Part shown: one piece after another, positions 16,579 to 25,470 of the stretch
How the letters are laid out: every line of letters begins with the position of its first letter
Position numbering within the stretch: the stretch's first letter is position 1
DNA from: Cellulophaga sp. HaHaR_3_176
GTDB lineage: Bacteria > Bacteroidota > Bacteroidia > Flavobacteriales > Flavobacteriaceae
Direction of reading: 5' to 3'
Length of the DNA stretch: 64,000 nt
NCBI RefSeq assembly: GCF_019021925.1
Contig: NZ_CP058990.1
Location: 984,001-1,048,000, forward strand
Translations under genes and position numbers: made by a program
The notes under the pieces: generated by a model
Databases searched by the model: none
What the model saw: only the letters and a program-made list of their open reading frames with translations
What the model was told of the DNA's origin: nothing

Positions 16579-17610
16579 CTATCTTTTTAGTAATGATTCT
16601 AATAAATTTTCTCTAGTCGTTCCTAGTGCTTTTTGCTTTTCAGAAGCTAAAACATTTTCTTCCAGATTACTTATTAGTCCAACAGGATTTTTAGCAGAAA
16701 TAGAACCACCAAAATTCAGTTTATATTCTGAAAATTTTAATGGTGATTTTTTTCCTCCAAAAAATAGAACTATATCCATTTCATAGTTATGTTCGTCTCC
16801 CAATGTTTCCATATTGAAAATTAATCTTTGAGAATTCATTTCTGGTCCTCCAAAATGCAGTATATCAATATGATTTCTGTTGGTATATTGATGTCCTTCC
16901 ATTGAATAAAATCTTTCTGTTCGGGCATTTAAACTACCAGCAAAAACTGCTTGACCACAAATTACTCGGTAGCTAATATCTTGTTCATTTTGAAGTTCGG
17001 AAAAGTTGATTATTAAAATTGATATATCTAAAAACATATTTCCGTTACCAGCATTTCCATATCTGTCAAGATTAATAAATCCCTCAATATTCGGATAGTT
17101 TACTTTTTTAAATAGTGCATCAATTAAATAGTGTGGAGCAGGTTTGGTTTGTCCATCTAGCCTTGCATAATATGTGTTTTTGAATTGATGTGGACTGTAA
17201 TTGCTTTGTTGAATCTCAAAAATGTATAAATATGAACCGTCATTTTCAATTATTTGCACATTTATGTTTACAGGTAAAGGAGTTATTGAATCAGATATTT
17301 TACTAATCAGAGTATCTTTTTCTTTAAATTCCTTAACAGGAGCTAAATCTCCAACAAATACGATTTTGCCATCTTCTTTTTTTCCTAATGGAGCTCCCCA
17401 AATTAAAATTCCTCCGTTTGAATTAAGAAACCCACAAATTCCTCGTATTACTCCATCAAGATTTTGATTGAAATTCCCATAATCAGGATGAAAAGCTTTG
17501 AATTCAATCTTATCAGATTCTTCTTTAGATTCTATGAAGAAATTAGAAATATCTGCGTATTCTAGTTCTTCTAAATCCTTTCCGAAATATTTTTCTGCGT
17601 AGTTTGTCAT
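16579..17610 (-). CDS. AlbA_2/Schlafen-like domain protein
   Basis: This 343-residue protein has an N-terminal AlbA_2 (Schlafen-type) domain. IEFK at 35-38 and ICGFLNSNGGILIWGAP at 58-73 are its two signatures. The C-terminal half is beta-rich and unrecognised. AlbA_2 domains occur in putative transcription regulators, in nucleases and in several defence genes. It is the first cassette next to the leader repeat at 17624. Its boundaries GTTGTAGCAC (16563-16572) and GTGCTACAAC (17614-17623) are a perfect pair. Confidence 0.75.
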   Translation of the reverse strand: MTNYAEKYFGKDLEELEYADISNFFIESKEESDKIEFKAFHPDYGNFNQNLDGVIRGICGFLNSNGGILIWGAPLGKKEDGKIVFVGDLAPVKEFKEKDTLISKISDSITPLPVNINVQIIENDGSYLYIFEIQQSNYSPHQFKNTYYARLDGQTKPAPHYLIDALFKKVNYPNIEGFINLDRYGNAGNGNMFLDISILIINFSELQNEQDISYRVICGQAVFAGSLNARTERFYSMEGHQYTNRNHIDILHFGGPEMNSQRLIFNMETLGDEHNYEMDIVLFFGGKKSPLKFSEYKLNFGGSISAKNPVGLISNLEENVLASEKQKALGTTRENLLESLLKR

Positions 17611-17623
17611 AATGTGCTACAAC

Positions 17624-17856
17624 GTACGGCTAACCGTACATGTACTGTTATATTTTATTATTTTAAATAACCGTAATTATACGGTTTCTTAATTTAGCTA
17701 CTATTATTTACCGCAAATGTTATAAACGATATAAAATGAGTGGGTAAACTATTGCGTTGCTAATATAGAAAATAATACTATTTAAAACCGTGTGGAAAAC
17801 CACAGTGGTAAAAAATGTTTTAAAATATAGAGGCGTTACGGTAAAGGGGAGAAACA
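17624..17856. repeat. leader repeat, copy 2 (attI-like position)
   Basis: It is 85-90% identical by eye to 2486-2716, starting at GTACGGCTAACCGTAC directly after the cassette AAC. It carries the same AACCGTA/TACGGTT hairpin and the TGTGG-AAAA-CCACA stem at 17791-17804. TTTACCG inside and CGGTAAA at the right end pair with each other. It separates the minus-strand cassette run from the plus-strand topB. The rest of 17611-17949 holds only the topB promoter. Confidence 0.75.
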
Positions 17857-17933
17857 GTAACAATTTTAAACATAGGGTAAGGTTAACTTTATTTACGTGT
17901 GCTATTAGCATTTTATGATCAAGGTATTTTAAC

Positions 17934-17941
17934 TATTTTTG
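17934..17941 (+). promoter_or_regulatory. TAnnTTTG-type -7 box for topB
   Basis: TATTTTTG matches the Bacteroidota -7 consensus TAnnTTTG and lies 9 bases before the topB ATG. No convincing -33 TTTG is seen. A transcript starting here would have almost no leader, which argues against any longer N-terminus for the protein. Confidence 0.4.
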
Positions 17942-17949
17942 CGGCTGTC

Positions 17950-20250
17950 ATGAAAGTATGTATTGCCGAAAAACCCAGTGTTGCCCGTGAAATTGCTACC
18001 GTAGTAGGAGCAAACAAAAAATGCGATGGCTATTATGAAGGCAACGGCTATGCGGTAACTTATACTTTTGGCCATTTGTGCACCTTATTTGAACCAAATG
18101 ATTACAAGCCGCATTGGAAAAGTTGGGACCTGAATAACCTGCCCATGCTTCCGGAGAAGTTTAAAACCAAAGTTGTAGCCAATTCGGGCATCCAAAAACA
18201 ATTCAAGATTGTAAAAAAATTATTTGATACCGCTAGCTTGGTCATCAACTGTGGAGATGCCGGGCAGGAGGGAGAGCTGATACAACGTTGGGTGATAGAC
18301 CAAGCCGGGTATAAAGGAGAAGTGCAGCGTTTATGGATTTCTTCTTTAACCACCGAGGCTATAAAAGAAGGGTTTGAAAAACTACAACCTTCTGCCCAAT
18401 ATGATAACTTATATTATGCAGGATTTTCTAGAGCTATAGGAGATTGGCTTTTAGGCATGAATGCCACCCGATTATACACATTAAAACATGGTGGTTACAA
18501 ACAAATGCTATCCGTTGGTCGTGTGCAAACACCCACACTAGCTATGTTGGTTAACCGGTTTAAAGAAATAGAAAATTTTAAGCCACAACCGTATTGGGAA
18601 TTACAAACGTTGTATCGGGAAACGTTATTTAGTTATGAAGAAGGGCGTTTTCTTAAAGTGGAAGATGGGGAAAAGCTTGCAAATATTGTAAAAGAGCACG
18701 ATTTTGAAATTGTTTCTACTACAAAAAAAGCAGGTAATGAATATGCACCCAAGCTATTTGATTTAACAGGCTTGCAGGTATATTGCAACACGAAGTTCGG
18801 TTTTAGTGCCGATGAAACTTTAAAGATTGTTCAGAAACTATACGAGCAAAAAGTAGTAACCTATCCAAGAGTAGATACCACATTTTTGCCCAATGATGTA
18901 TTCCCTAAAATACCAGGAATTCTTAAAAAACTAACGAAGTATGCTGCTCTAACGCAACCGCTTGATGGCAAGAAATTAAAGAAAACTAAAAAGGTTTTTG
19001 ATGATAGTAAGGTTACAGATCACCATGCTATTATACCAACAGGCCAACAAATAAACTTACAATACGCCCAGCAACAGGTTTATGATATTATTGTACGCCG
19101 GTTTATAGCCGTTTTTTATCCAGATTGTAAAGTCTCTAATACGACGGTACTTGGGAAGGCAGAAAAAGTAATGTTTAAAGCGACTGGAAAAGAAATTTTA
19201 GAAAAAGGATGGCGCGTTGTTTTTGAAAACCCGGAGGCAAAAAACACTACGGAGAAAGGCCTATTACCTACTTTTGTAAAGGGAGAAAAAGGCCCGCATG
19301 AACCTTCTTTTTTGGAGAAAGAAACCAAGCCACCAAATCAATTTACGGAAGCTACCTTATTGCGTGCTATGGAAACGGCAGGGAAGCAGGTAGATGATGA
19401 TGAACTTCGGGAGTTGATGAAAGAAAATGGTATCGGCCGCCCTTCTACCCGTGCCAATATTATTGAAACCTTATTTAGAAGAAAATATATAAAACGAAAT
19501 AAAAAACAGGTACTCCCAACCGTTACCGGTATTCAGTTAATAGATACCATCCAAAACGAAATGCTAAAATCTGCCGAGCTCACAGGTAAATGGGAGAAGC
19601 AGTTAAAAGATATAGAAAAAGGGACTTTTAGTGCAGGTAGTTTTATCAAGCAGATGAAGCGAATGGTAGATCATTTGGTTTACGAAGTGCGAAGTGAAAC
19701 TAAAAAGGCGAATATTTCGGCAGTGAATAATAAACCGGCAACAGCCGCTAAGAAAAAGGCGGTAAAGAAACCGGAAGGGTTAACCTCCGAGGCTTGTCCT
19801 AAATGTAAAAAAGGAACGATCCGTAAAGGAAAATCAGCTTATGGTTGTTCGGAGTTTAATAAGACCTGCGATTTTGTAATGCCCTTTAAATTTGAAGGTA
19901 AAACTATTTCAGAAAAACAGTTTATTAGGCTATTTCAAAAAGGATCAACAGTAAATTTAAAAGGCTTTAAAATTAATGATGCTTCTGTTGAGGGCTTGCT
20001 TAGGTTTGATGAGAATTATAAGCTCAAATTAGAACGTAAAAAGGGTAAAGTAGCAGTAAAAAGTACTCCTGAAGATAATACCTGCCCGAAATGCAACAAA
20101 GGCAACATTTTAAAAGGGAAGACCGCTTATGGTTGCAGTGAATATAAAGCAGGTTGCGATTTCAGATTTAGTTTTGATGACATCAGAAAAAAAGCTAAAG
20201 GGCAGCCACTAACCAAAGATTTGGTCTTTAAAATATTTAGAGAAAACTAA
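17950..20250 (+). CDS. topB: DNA topoisomerase III (type IA)
   Basis: This 766-residue type IA topoisomerase relaxes and decatenates DNA through a 5'-phosphotyrosine. It starts MKVCIAEKPSVAREIA, with TOPRIM residues Asp103 and Glu107 in GDAGQEGE, SVGRVQTPTLAML at 188-200 and catalytic Tyr305 in VTYPRVDT. Two C-terminal Cys4 modules begin at Cys616 and Cys712, each CPKC followed by GCSE and a last Cys. Base composition is visibly richer in G+C than all neighbours, with stretches over 50%. In Bacteroidota such topB copies are typical of mobile islands. It is the only plus-strand gene of the region and lies at the border of the cassette array. Confidence 0.93.
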   Translation: MKVCIAEKPSVAREIATVVGANKKCDGYYEGNGYAVTYTFGHLCTLFEPNDYKPHWKSWDLNNLPMLPEKFKTKVVANSGIQKQFKIVKKLFDTASLVINCGDAGQEGELIQRWVIDQAGYKGEVQRLWISSLTTEAIKEGFEKLQPSAQYDNLYYAGFSRAIGDWLLGMNATRLYTLKHGGYKQMLSVGRVQTPTLAMLVNRFKEIENFKPQPYWELQTLYRETLFSYEEGRFLKVEDGEKLANIVKEHDFEIVSTTKKAGNEYAPKLFDLTGLQVYCNTKFGFSADETLKIVQKLYEQKVVTYPRVDTTFLPNDVFPKIPGILKKLTKYAALTQPLDGKKLKKTKKVFDDSKVTDHHAIIPTGQQINLQYAQQQVYDIIVRRFIAVFYPDCKVSNTTVLGKAEKVMFKATGKEILEKGWRVVFENPEAKNTTEKGLLPTFVKGEKGPHEPSFLEKETKPPNQFTEATLLRAMETAGKQVDDDELRELMKENGIGRPSTRANIIETLFRRKYIKRNKKQVLPTVTGIQLIDTIQNEMLKSAELTGKWEKQLKDIEKGTFSAGSFIKQMKRMVDHLVYEVRSETKKANISAVNNKPATAAKKKAVKKPEGLTSEACPKCKKGTIRKGKSAYGCSEFNKTCDFVMPFKFEGKTISEKQFIRLFQKGSTVNLKGFKINDASVEGLLRFDENYKLKLERKKGKVAVKSTPEDNTCPKCNKGNILKGKTAYGCSEYKAGCDFRFSFDDIRKKAKGQPLTKDLVFKIFREN

Positions 20251-20295
20251 TTGCTTAAGTTTTATAGAGTAGTTTATTCCTTGACGTTAGATATT

Positions 20296-20330
20296 TAAAA
20301 AGGCTCTTGATTTCTCAGGAGCCTTTTTTT
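20296..20330 (+). terminator. intrinsic terminator after topB
   Basis: AAAAAGGCTC and GAGCCTTTTT form a perfect 10-base stem with an 11-base loop, followed by a T run. Confidence 0.85.
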
Positions 20331-20411
20331 AGTAGGGAAACTTAACTTCGCCTATATATGAGATATTTTTAGTAGCCTTTAATTTAACCAGCCGCCACCA
20401 AATGAGCGGTA

Positions 20412-20603
20412 CTATTTAATTACTGCTTGAAGCTCTTGATATTTATCATTCACGGCATCTAATTGCACAGCCAATAAGCTATTTTGTGTAGAACAAACTC
20501 TTTGTATAGTTTCTCTGTTAAAACAATTATAATATATAGTAAAACCTCTAACATATCGAGGTATAGCTAAGGTGTGAATTAATACATAAGAAACATATAG
20601 GTA
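20412..20603 (-). pseudogene. possible C-terminal gene remnant
   Basis: A 63-codon open frame ends in QLDAVNDKYQELQAVIK and a stop but has no ATG. It could be the tail of a decayed gene or chance. The rest of 20251-20640 holds only the topB terminator. Confidence 0.2.
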
Positions 20604-20640
20604 TTAATTAAAAAAAAAAGAGTTATTCGTTTTCTGGTGG

Positions 20641-22053
20641 TTACTTTCCAATACAGAAGTTGGCAAAAATATTACCTAGAAGGTCATCACTTGATATCTC
20701 ACCGGTTATTTCACCAAAATGGTATAATGCTTGACGAATATCAATAGCTAATAAATCTCCAGAAAAACCAGAATCCATTCCGTATTGTACCTTTTGAATC
20801 TCTTCTAAAGCTTTTAAAAGTGAATTGTAATGTCTAGAGTTAGTCACAATCGTTTCGTTGTTTCTCAGCGCTCCTGTATTTATTAAACCTAACAATTCTT
20901 TTTTTAAATCTTCAACACCTTCACCTGTTTTCGCAGAAAGGAAAATTGTTTTTAACTTTTCGGATAAGGATACCAATTCACTTTGGATAAGACTAGAGGT
21001 GTCTTTTGAAATTTTATCAGACTTATTAATTAATAAAAGAATTGATTTTAAAGGAAACTGATTTTTTATTTTTTCTATTTCAATCTTTAAATTGATAAGT
21101 GCATTATTCTCATTTAAAAGAGAACCATCAACCAAATACAAAACAACTTGTGCTTGTTTAATTTTTTCAAAGGTTTTTTTGATTCCGATACCTTCAACAA
21201 CATCTTGTGTTTCACGAATACCAGCGGTATCAATAAAACGAAACCCGATACCTTCTATAGCTATTTCATCTTCAATAGTATCACGAGTTGTACCCGCAAT
21301 GTCTGAAACTATTGCACGATCTTCATTTAATAATGAGTTTAATAAGGTAGATTTTCCCACATTTGGTTCGCCAACAATAGCTACAGGAATTCCGTTTTTG
21401 ATAACATTACCAACCGCAAAAGAATCAATCAATCGTTTTAAAACTAAGGTAATTCTATTGATAAGATCTTGGAATTGATCTCTATTGGCAAACTCTACGT
21501 CTTCTTCTGAAAAATCAAGTTCCAATTCTATTAAAGAAGCAAAATTCATTAATTCTGCTCGTAATTCTTTTATTTCATTACTGAAACCACCACGCATTTG
21601 TTGTATTGCAATTTGATGACTAGCAGCATTATCAGAAGCAATAACATCAGCTACAGCTTCAGCCTGACTCAAATCAATCTTACCATTTAAAAAAGCGCGT
21701 AAAGTAAATTCTCCTGCATCAGCAGTTTTACAGCCGTTTCTTAAAAATAATTGTATTATTTCTTGTTGTATATATGTAGATCCATGGCACGATATTTCAA
21801 CAACATTTTCGCCAGTATAAGAGTTTGGACCTTTAAAAATAGAAATTAAAACTTCGTCTAAAGTTCTGTTACCATCAACGATATGACCTAATAATATAGT
21901 ATGGCTCTTTTGTTCTTCAAGTTTTTTACCTCTTTTAGATACAAAATGTTTGCTAGCAATGGTAATAGCATTTTCCCCTGAAATTCGTATTACAGCAATT
22001 GCTCCAGCTCCTGAAGGTGTTGCTAATGCTACAATAGATTCATTTGAAATCAT
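20641..22053 (-). CDS. mnmE: tRNA modification GTPase MnmE
   Basis: This 470-residue protein has the full MnmE layout. An N-terminal tetrahydrofolate-binding domain starts ISNESIVALATPSGAGAIAV. The helical domain contains an inserted G domain with GEPNVGKSTLLN at 228-239, DIAGTTRDT at 251-259, DTAG at 275-278 and NKSD. The C-terminal CIGK carries the conserved Cys467. With MnmG it installs the (carboxymethyl)aminomethyl group at U34 of certain tRNAs. It is a single gene transcribed towards topB. Confidence 0.97.
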   Translation of the reverse strand: MISNESIVALATPSGAGAIAVIRISGENAITIASKHFVSKRGKKLEEQKSHTILLGHIVDGNRTLDEVLISIFKGPNSYTGENVVEISCHGSTYIQQEIIQLFLRNGCKTADAGEFTLRAFLNGKIDLSQAEAVADVIASDNAASHQIAIQQMRGGFSNEIKELRAELMNFASLIELELDFSEEDVEFANRDQFQDLINRITLVLKRLIDSFAVGNVIKNGIPVAIVGEPNVGKSTLLNSLLNEDRAIVSDIAGTTRDTIEDEIAIEGIGFRFIDTAGIRETQDVVEGIGIKKTFEKIKQAQVVLYLVDGSLLNENNALINLKIEIEKIKNQFPLKSILLLINKSDKISKDTSSLIQSELVSLSEKLKTIFLSAKTGEGVEDLKKELLGLINTGALRNNETIVTNSRHYNSLLKALEEIQKVQYGMDSGFSGDLLAIDIRQALYHFGEITGEISSDDLLGNIFANFCIGK

Positions 22054-22182
22054 AGAAATAATTTAATTGCAAAAGTATAAAAAACAGCAGAAGTAATGGG
22101 ATAAACTTTGAACTCTATATTTATTAAATATTTATTTTTTCAATTGTACTATTTTATATATTCGCACACTTAAAATTTAATT

Positions 22183-22602
22183 ATGAGAAAAAATATATTC
22201 GTTGTTTTTGCATTTTTAACAGTATTAGTTACTTATAGTCAAGAGACTAATGTGGTTAAGGATACTACTATTGTTTTGTCAAATGTTGTTAATGATGAAG
22301 AAGCTTTAAAAAGAATTGAAGCAGCTGAAAAAGCAAGAAAAAAAGAAGAAAAGGCAGAGAAGAAAGCAGAAAAAGAAGAAGCTAAAGTCAATAAGCTAAA
22401 AGATGCAATTGCTTCAAAGAAAAAGGATATCAAGAAAAGTGAAAGAAAAATATCTTCTTATCAAGAAAAATTAGAAGTAGGAAAAAGAAAAGGCAAATTG
22501 TCTCCTGAAGATGAATTAAAAATTGGAAGTAAAATATCTAAAGAAAAATTATCAATTTTAAAAGATACAGATAAGCTTAAAAAATTAGAAAGAAAATTAT
22601 AA
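22183..22602 (+). CDS. small exported Lys/Glu-rich coiled-coil protein
   Basis: This 139-residue product has a signal peptide (MRKNIFVVFAFLTVLVTYSQ). The rest is almost entirely helical and charged, with KKEEKAEKKAEKEE-type repeats, and so is probably a periplasmic coiled coil. Upstream, TATATTCG about 20 bases before the ATG is a weak -7 box. Function unknown; such proteins are common in Flavobacteriaceae. Confidence 0.75.
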   Translation: MRKNIFVVFAFLTVLVTYSQETNVVKDTTIVLSNVVNDEEALKRIEAAEKARKKEEKAEKKAEKEEAKVNKLKDAIASKKKDIKKSERKISSYQEKLEVGKRKGKLSPEDELKIGSKISKEKLSILKDTDKLKKLERKL

Positions 22603-22672
22603 TTATATGTTGTTGTAACATTTTTGTTTGATTATCGTCCTATAAGTACATCAATCAATAAAAACGAAAATC

Positions 22673-23011
22673 ATGCAAAAAGAAAACAGACAATTATTAG
22701 TTATTACTCATTTGAGTCAATTATTAGATATTATTACAGGCTTTGGAGGTTTTATAGTGCCATTAATTATATGGCTTACCCAAAAAGATTCTGTTATAGA
22801 TATGGACGAAAACGGGAAGGCAATAATGAACTTTAGAATCAGTATGTTCTTGTATTTAGTTATTAGCATTCCTTTAGTTCTTTTATTCGGGTTAGGTTTG
22901 TTAGGCTTTTTAGCGATAGCTATTTTAACATTTATTTTTCCGATAGTAAATGCTGTTAGGGTTAGTAATGGTGAAAAACCTTATTACCCAATGAGTATCA
23001 AATTTTTATAA
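22673..23011 (+). CDS. DUF4870 membrane protein
   Basis: This 112-residue protein has hydrophobic segments at about 20-40, 58-75 and 76-98 and the DUF4870 pattern (LSQLLDIITGFGGFIVPLII, then NAVRVSNGEKPYYP near the C-terminus). DUF4870 is a Tic20-like small membrane family without known function. It shares a bidirectional terminator with dnaN downstream. Confidence 0.85.
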   Translation: MQKENRQLLVITHLSQLLDIITGFGGFIVPLIIWLTQKDSVIDMDENGKAIMNFRISMFLYLVISIPLVLLFGLGLLGFLAIAILTFIFPIVNAVRVSNGEKPYYPMSIKFL

Positions 23012-23035
23012 GACATTGTTACTTTTATAAAAGCA

Positions 23036-23068
23036 AAAAGCCCAACTAAATTAATTAGTTGGGCTTTT
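23036..23068. terminator. bidirectional terminator between DUF4870 gene and dnaN
   Basis: AAAAGCCCAACTAA pairs with TTAGTTGGGCTTTT. An A run on the left and a T run on the right make it suitable for both convergent genes. Confidence 0.85.
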
Positions 23069-23089
23069 CTTATAAAGTTTGTTGGTAAT

Positions 23090-24208
23090 TTAACTATTAA
23101 GCATAACTGGCATTACAAGCATAGTTACTAATTCTCCTTCATCTAAACCATCAACAGGTGTTAATATACCTGCTCTGTTTGGTAAACTCATTTCTAAAGA
23201 AACGTCATCAGAAGTTAAGTTTGCCAACATTTCAACTAAAAATCTTGAGTTAAAACCTATTTGCATATCATCACCTTGGTAAGAACATGTTAAACGTTCT
23301 TCTGCTTTATTACTGTAATCGATATCTTCTGCAGAAATATTAAGTTCTGCACCAGCTATTTTTAAGCGTATTTGGTGTGTTGTTTTATTTGAGAAAATTG
23401 AAACTCTACGTACAGAACTCAATAATTGATTTCTAGAAATAGAAAGTACATTCGGATTTTCTTTCGGTATAACGGCTTCGTAGTTAGGGTATTTACCATC
23501 AATTAAACGACAGATAAGTTCTGTGTTCTCGAAGCTAAATTTAGCATTACTCTCATTATATTCAATAGTAACATCAGATTCGCTACCTCCTAAAATTCCT
23601 TTTAAAAGATTTAAAGGCTTTTTAGGCATGATAAACTCAGCTACTTGAGTAGCTGTAATATCTGTTCTTTGGTATTTTACCAATTTATGAGCATCAGTAG
23701 CAACGAAAGTTAAATTTTCTGGTGAAAATTGAAAAAAGATACCACTCATTACAGGTCTTAAATCATCATTACCAGCAGCAAAAATTGTTTTGTTAATTGC
23801 TGTTGCTAAAATATCTCCAATAATAGTAGTAGAACTAGGGTTCGAAAGCTCAATTGCTTTAGGAAACTCAGCACCATCAGCATATGCTAAAGCATATTTA
23901 CCATGGTTAGAGCTTATTTCTACGGTATTGTTATCCTCAACAACAAAAGTTAATGGTTGTTCAGGAAACGTTTTAAGAATATCTAATAATAATTTTGCAG
24001 GAACAGCAATTAAACCTTCATTATCAGAATCTACATTTAAAACAGAACTCATAGTCGTTTCTAAATCTGATGCAGAAACTGTTAATTGATTTTGTTTTAA
24101 ATCAAACAGAAAATTATCTAGAATAGGTAATGTGTTACTGTTGTTAATCACGCCACCTAAAACCTGTAATTGTTTAAGTAAATACGTACTAGATACTATA
24201 AATTTCAT
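23090..24208 (-). CDS. dnaN: DNA polymerase III beta subunit (sliding clamp)
   Basis: This 372-residue protein starts MKFIVSSTYLLKQLQVLGGVI and ends VMPVMLNS, the usual Bacteroidota clamp with three repeated domains and normal family length. It forms the ring that tethers replicative polymerase to DNA. It is a single gene with a 304-base upstream region. Confidence 0.97.
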   Translation of the reverse strand: MKFIVSSTYLLKQLQVLGGVINNSNTLPILDNFLFDLKQNQLTVSASDLETTMSSVLNVDSDNEGLIAVPAKLLLDILKTFPEQPLTFVVEDNNTVEISSNHGKYALAYADGAEFPKAIELSNPSSTTIIGDILATAINKTIFAAGNDDLRPVMSGIFFQFSPENLTFVATDAHKLVKYQRTDITATQVAEFIMPKKPLNLLKGILGGSESDVTIEYNESNAKFSFENTELICRLIDGKYPNYEAVIPKENPNVLSISRNQLLSSVRRVSIFSNKTTHQIRLKIAGAELNISAEDIDYSNKAEERLTCSYQGDDMQIGFNSRFLVEMLANLTSDDVSLEMSLPNRAGILTPVDGLDEGELVTMLVMPVMLNS

Positions 24209-24512
24209 TTTATATGTGTTTTATTTTCTCTTAAATCTTGTATTCTATTAAAGTATTGTAATTTAAAAAAGCATCAAATTACAGTCTTCACTGAAAAAAC
24301 AAAGATATTTTAAATGTTGTTTTTAATGAAACAAACTTATTAACACTTATTGTCTTTAAAAACCACTAAAAATAGCACTGTAAATTGAGCTAAAAAATTG
24401 CGTAAACCTACTGTTAATCAGTAAAAAAGATTTTAATTTCATGTTATGAAAAACAGATTTTTTTTTAACTTTTAGAATACGATGTTTATAAGTACTCTAA
24501 ATTTAAGGTTTT
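24209..24512. other. intergenic region upstream of dnaN
   Basis: This AT-rich gap presumably holds the dnaN promoter and the 3' end of the DUF62 gene transcript. No ORF, clear terminator or repeat is seen. Confidence 0.4.
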
Positions 24513-25343
24513 TTAAATAAAATCGATAGTAATTGTATCTCTGTAATCTAACCCTAATAGGGTAGAGGCACCACCAACTGTATTTAAATCACTCTTGTAA
24601 ATTGCCAATTCAATATATTCTGACGAATTAAATAATGCTAATAAGTCACCAGGACCTTTTCGGTTATTCTTTTCTAAATTAAAATTAATAATATCACTGT
24701 ATTTGTTATGTATTTTATCAATTTTCTTATTTCGGGCATTTAAAACAAAGCTTCTTCCTTTTCTGTAGGCTTCAAAAATATGTTTTTGAATATTGGTAAT
24801 TACATTTCCGAAATTATCTATGTAAATAACGCTTCCAACAATTCCATCTCCATTATCTATTATTCTAGGTGCAAATTCACGAATATCTTTAAGACCGTCA
24901 AAAGTTTTACCAACAACCTCTAAAGTTCCACCTCGTGCAATATGGCAAGCAACTTTTACAAATACATCTAATACAGGAAAAGATCCATAATCAGGGTTTG
25001 GAATATTAATTTCTACAACTTTTTCTGGGGTAACTTCAGAAGTTATTAAAGATATAACACCATTGTTTGCTGAAATAAAATAGTGCCCATCTACAAGCAC
25101 TGCAATATGCTGGTTTTCGGGTGTAGGCTCAGAGTCTACACCTACAATATGTATAGTGCCTTCAGGGAAGCTTTTATAGGAGTTTTTTAATATATATGCA
25201 CATTCTGGAATATTAAAAGGATTTATATCATTAGAAATATCAACAATTTTAGCGTCGGCTAATTCTTTATAAATAGTTCCCTTTATAGCACCAACAAAAT
25301 GGTCTTTATATCCAAAATCAGTAGTTAATGTAATAATTGCCAT
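24513..25343 (-). CDS. SAM hydroxide adenosyltransferase (DUF62)
   Basis: This 276-residue protein has the DUF62 N-terminus LTTDFGYKDHFVGAIKGTI, in which the first Asp binds SAM ribose, then HIVGVDSEP and NNGVISL. The family includes fluorinase and chlorinase, but most members use hydroxide to split S-adenosylmethionine into adenosine and methionine. The fluorinase-specific loop is not evident. It is transcribed divergently from phoH across 127 bases. Confidence 0.88.
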   Translation of the reverse strand: MAIITLTTDFGYKDHFVGAIKGTIYKELADAKIVDISNDINPFNIPECAYILKNSYKSFPEGTIHIVGVDSEPTPENQHIAVLVDGHYFISANNGVISLITSEVTPEKVVEINIPNPDYGSFPVLDVFVKVACHIARGGTLEVVGKTFDGLKDIREFAPRIIDNGDGIVGSVIYIDNFGNVITNIQKHIFEAYRKGRSFVLNARNKKIDKIHNKYSDIINFNLEKNNRKGPGDLLALFNSSEYIELAIYKSDLNTVGGASTLLGLDYRDTITIDFI

Positions 25344-25470
25344 ATAGGACTGTTGATATGTTTTTTACTTTATCAAACTGATTTTTACTTAAGTTTGTTA
25401 AACAAAATTACACAAAATTTAAGGCAACTAAAATTAATATTTATAAGACATTAATTAAAATCTATATTCT

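Noticed and set aside
1833..17856. CRISPR array
   Set aside because: The repeats are long, imperfect palindromes separated by whole genes; no short direct repeats with unique spacers are present.
17899..17949. Upstream extension of topB by 17 codons
   Set aside because: The conserved N-terminus begins at the ATG at 17950, and a TAnnTTTG promoter box lies inside the extension.
1..17950. Integrase or transposase gene within the cassette region
   Set aside because: None of the frames shows tyrosine, serine or DDE recombinase motifs, so no mobility enzyme is claimed.
20412..20603. Complete small gene after topB
   Set aside because: The open frame has no ATG; kept only as a possible remnant at low confidence.
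22624..22836. 70-residue plus-strand frame before the DUF4870 gene
   Set aside because: It overlaps the well-supported DUF4870 gene in another frame and has no coding character.
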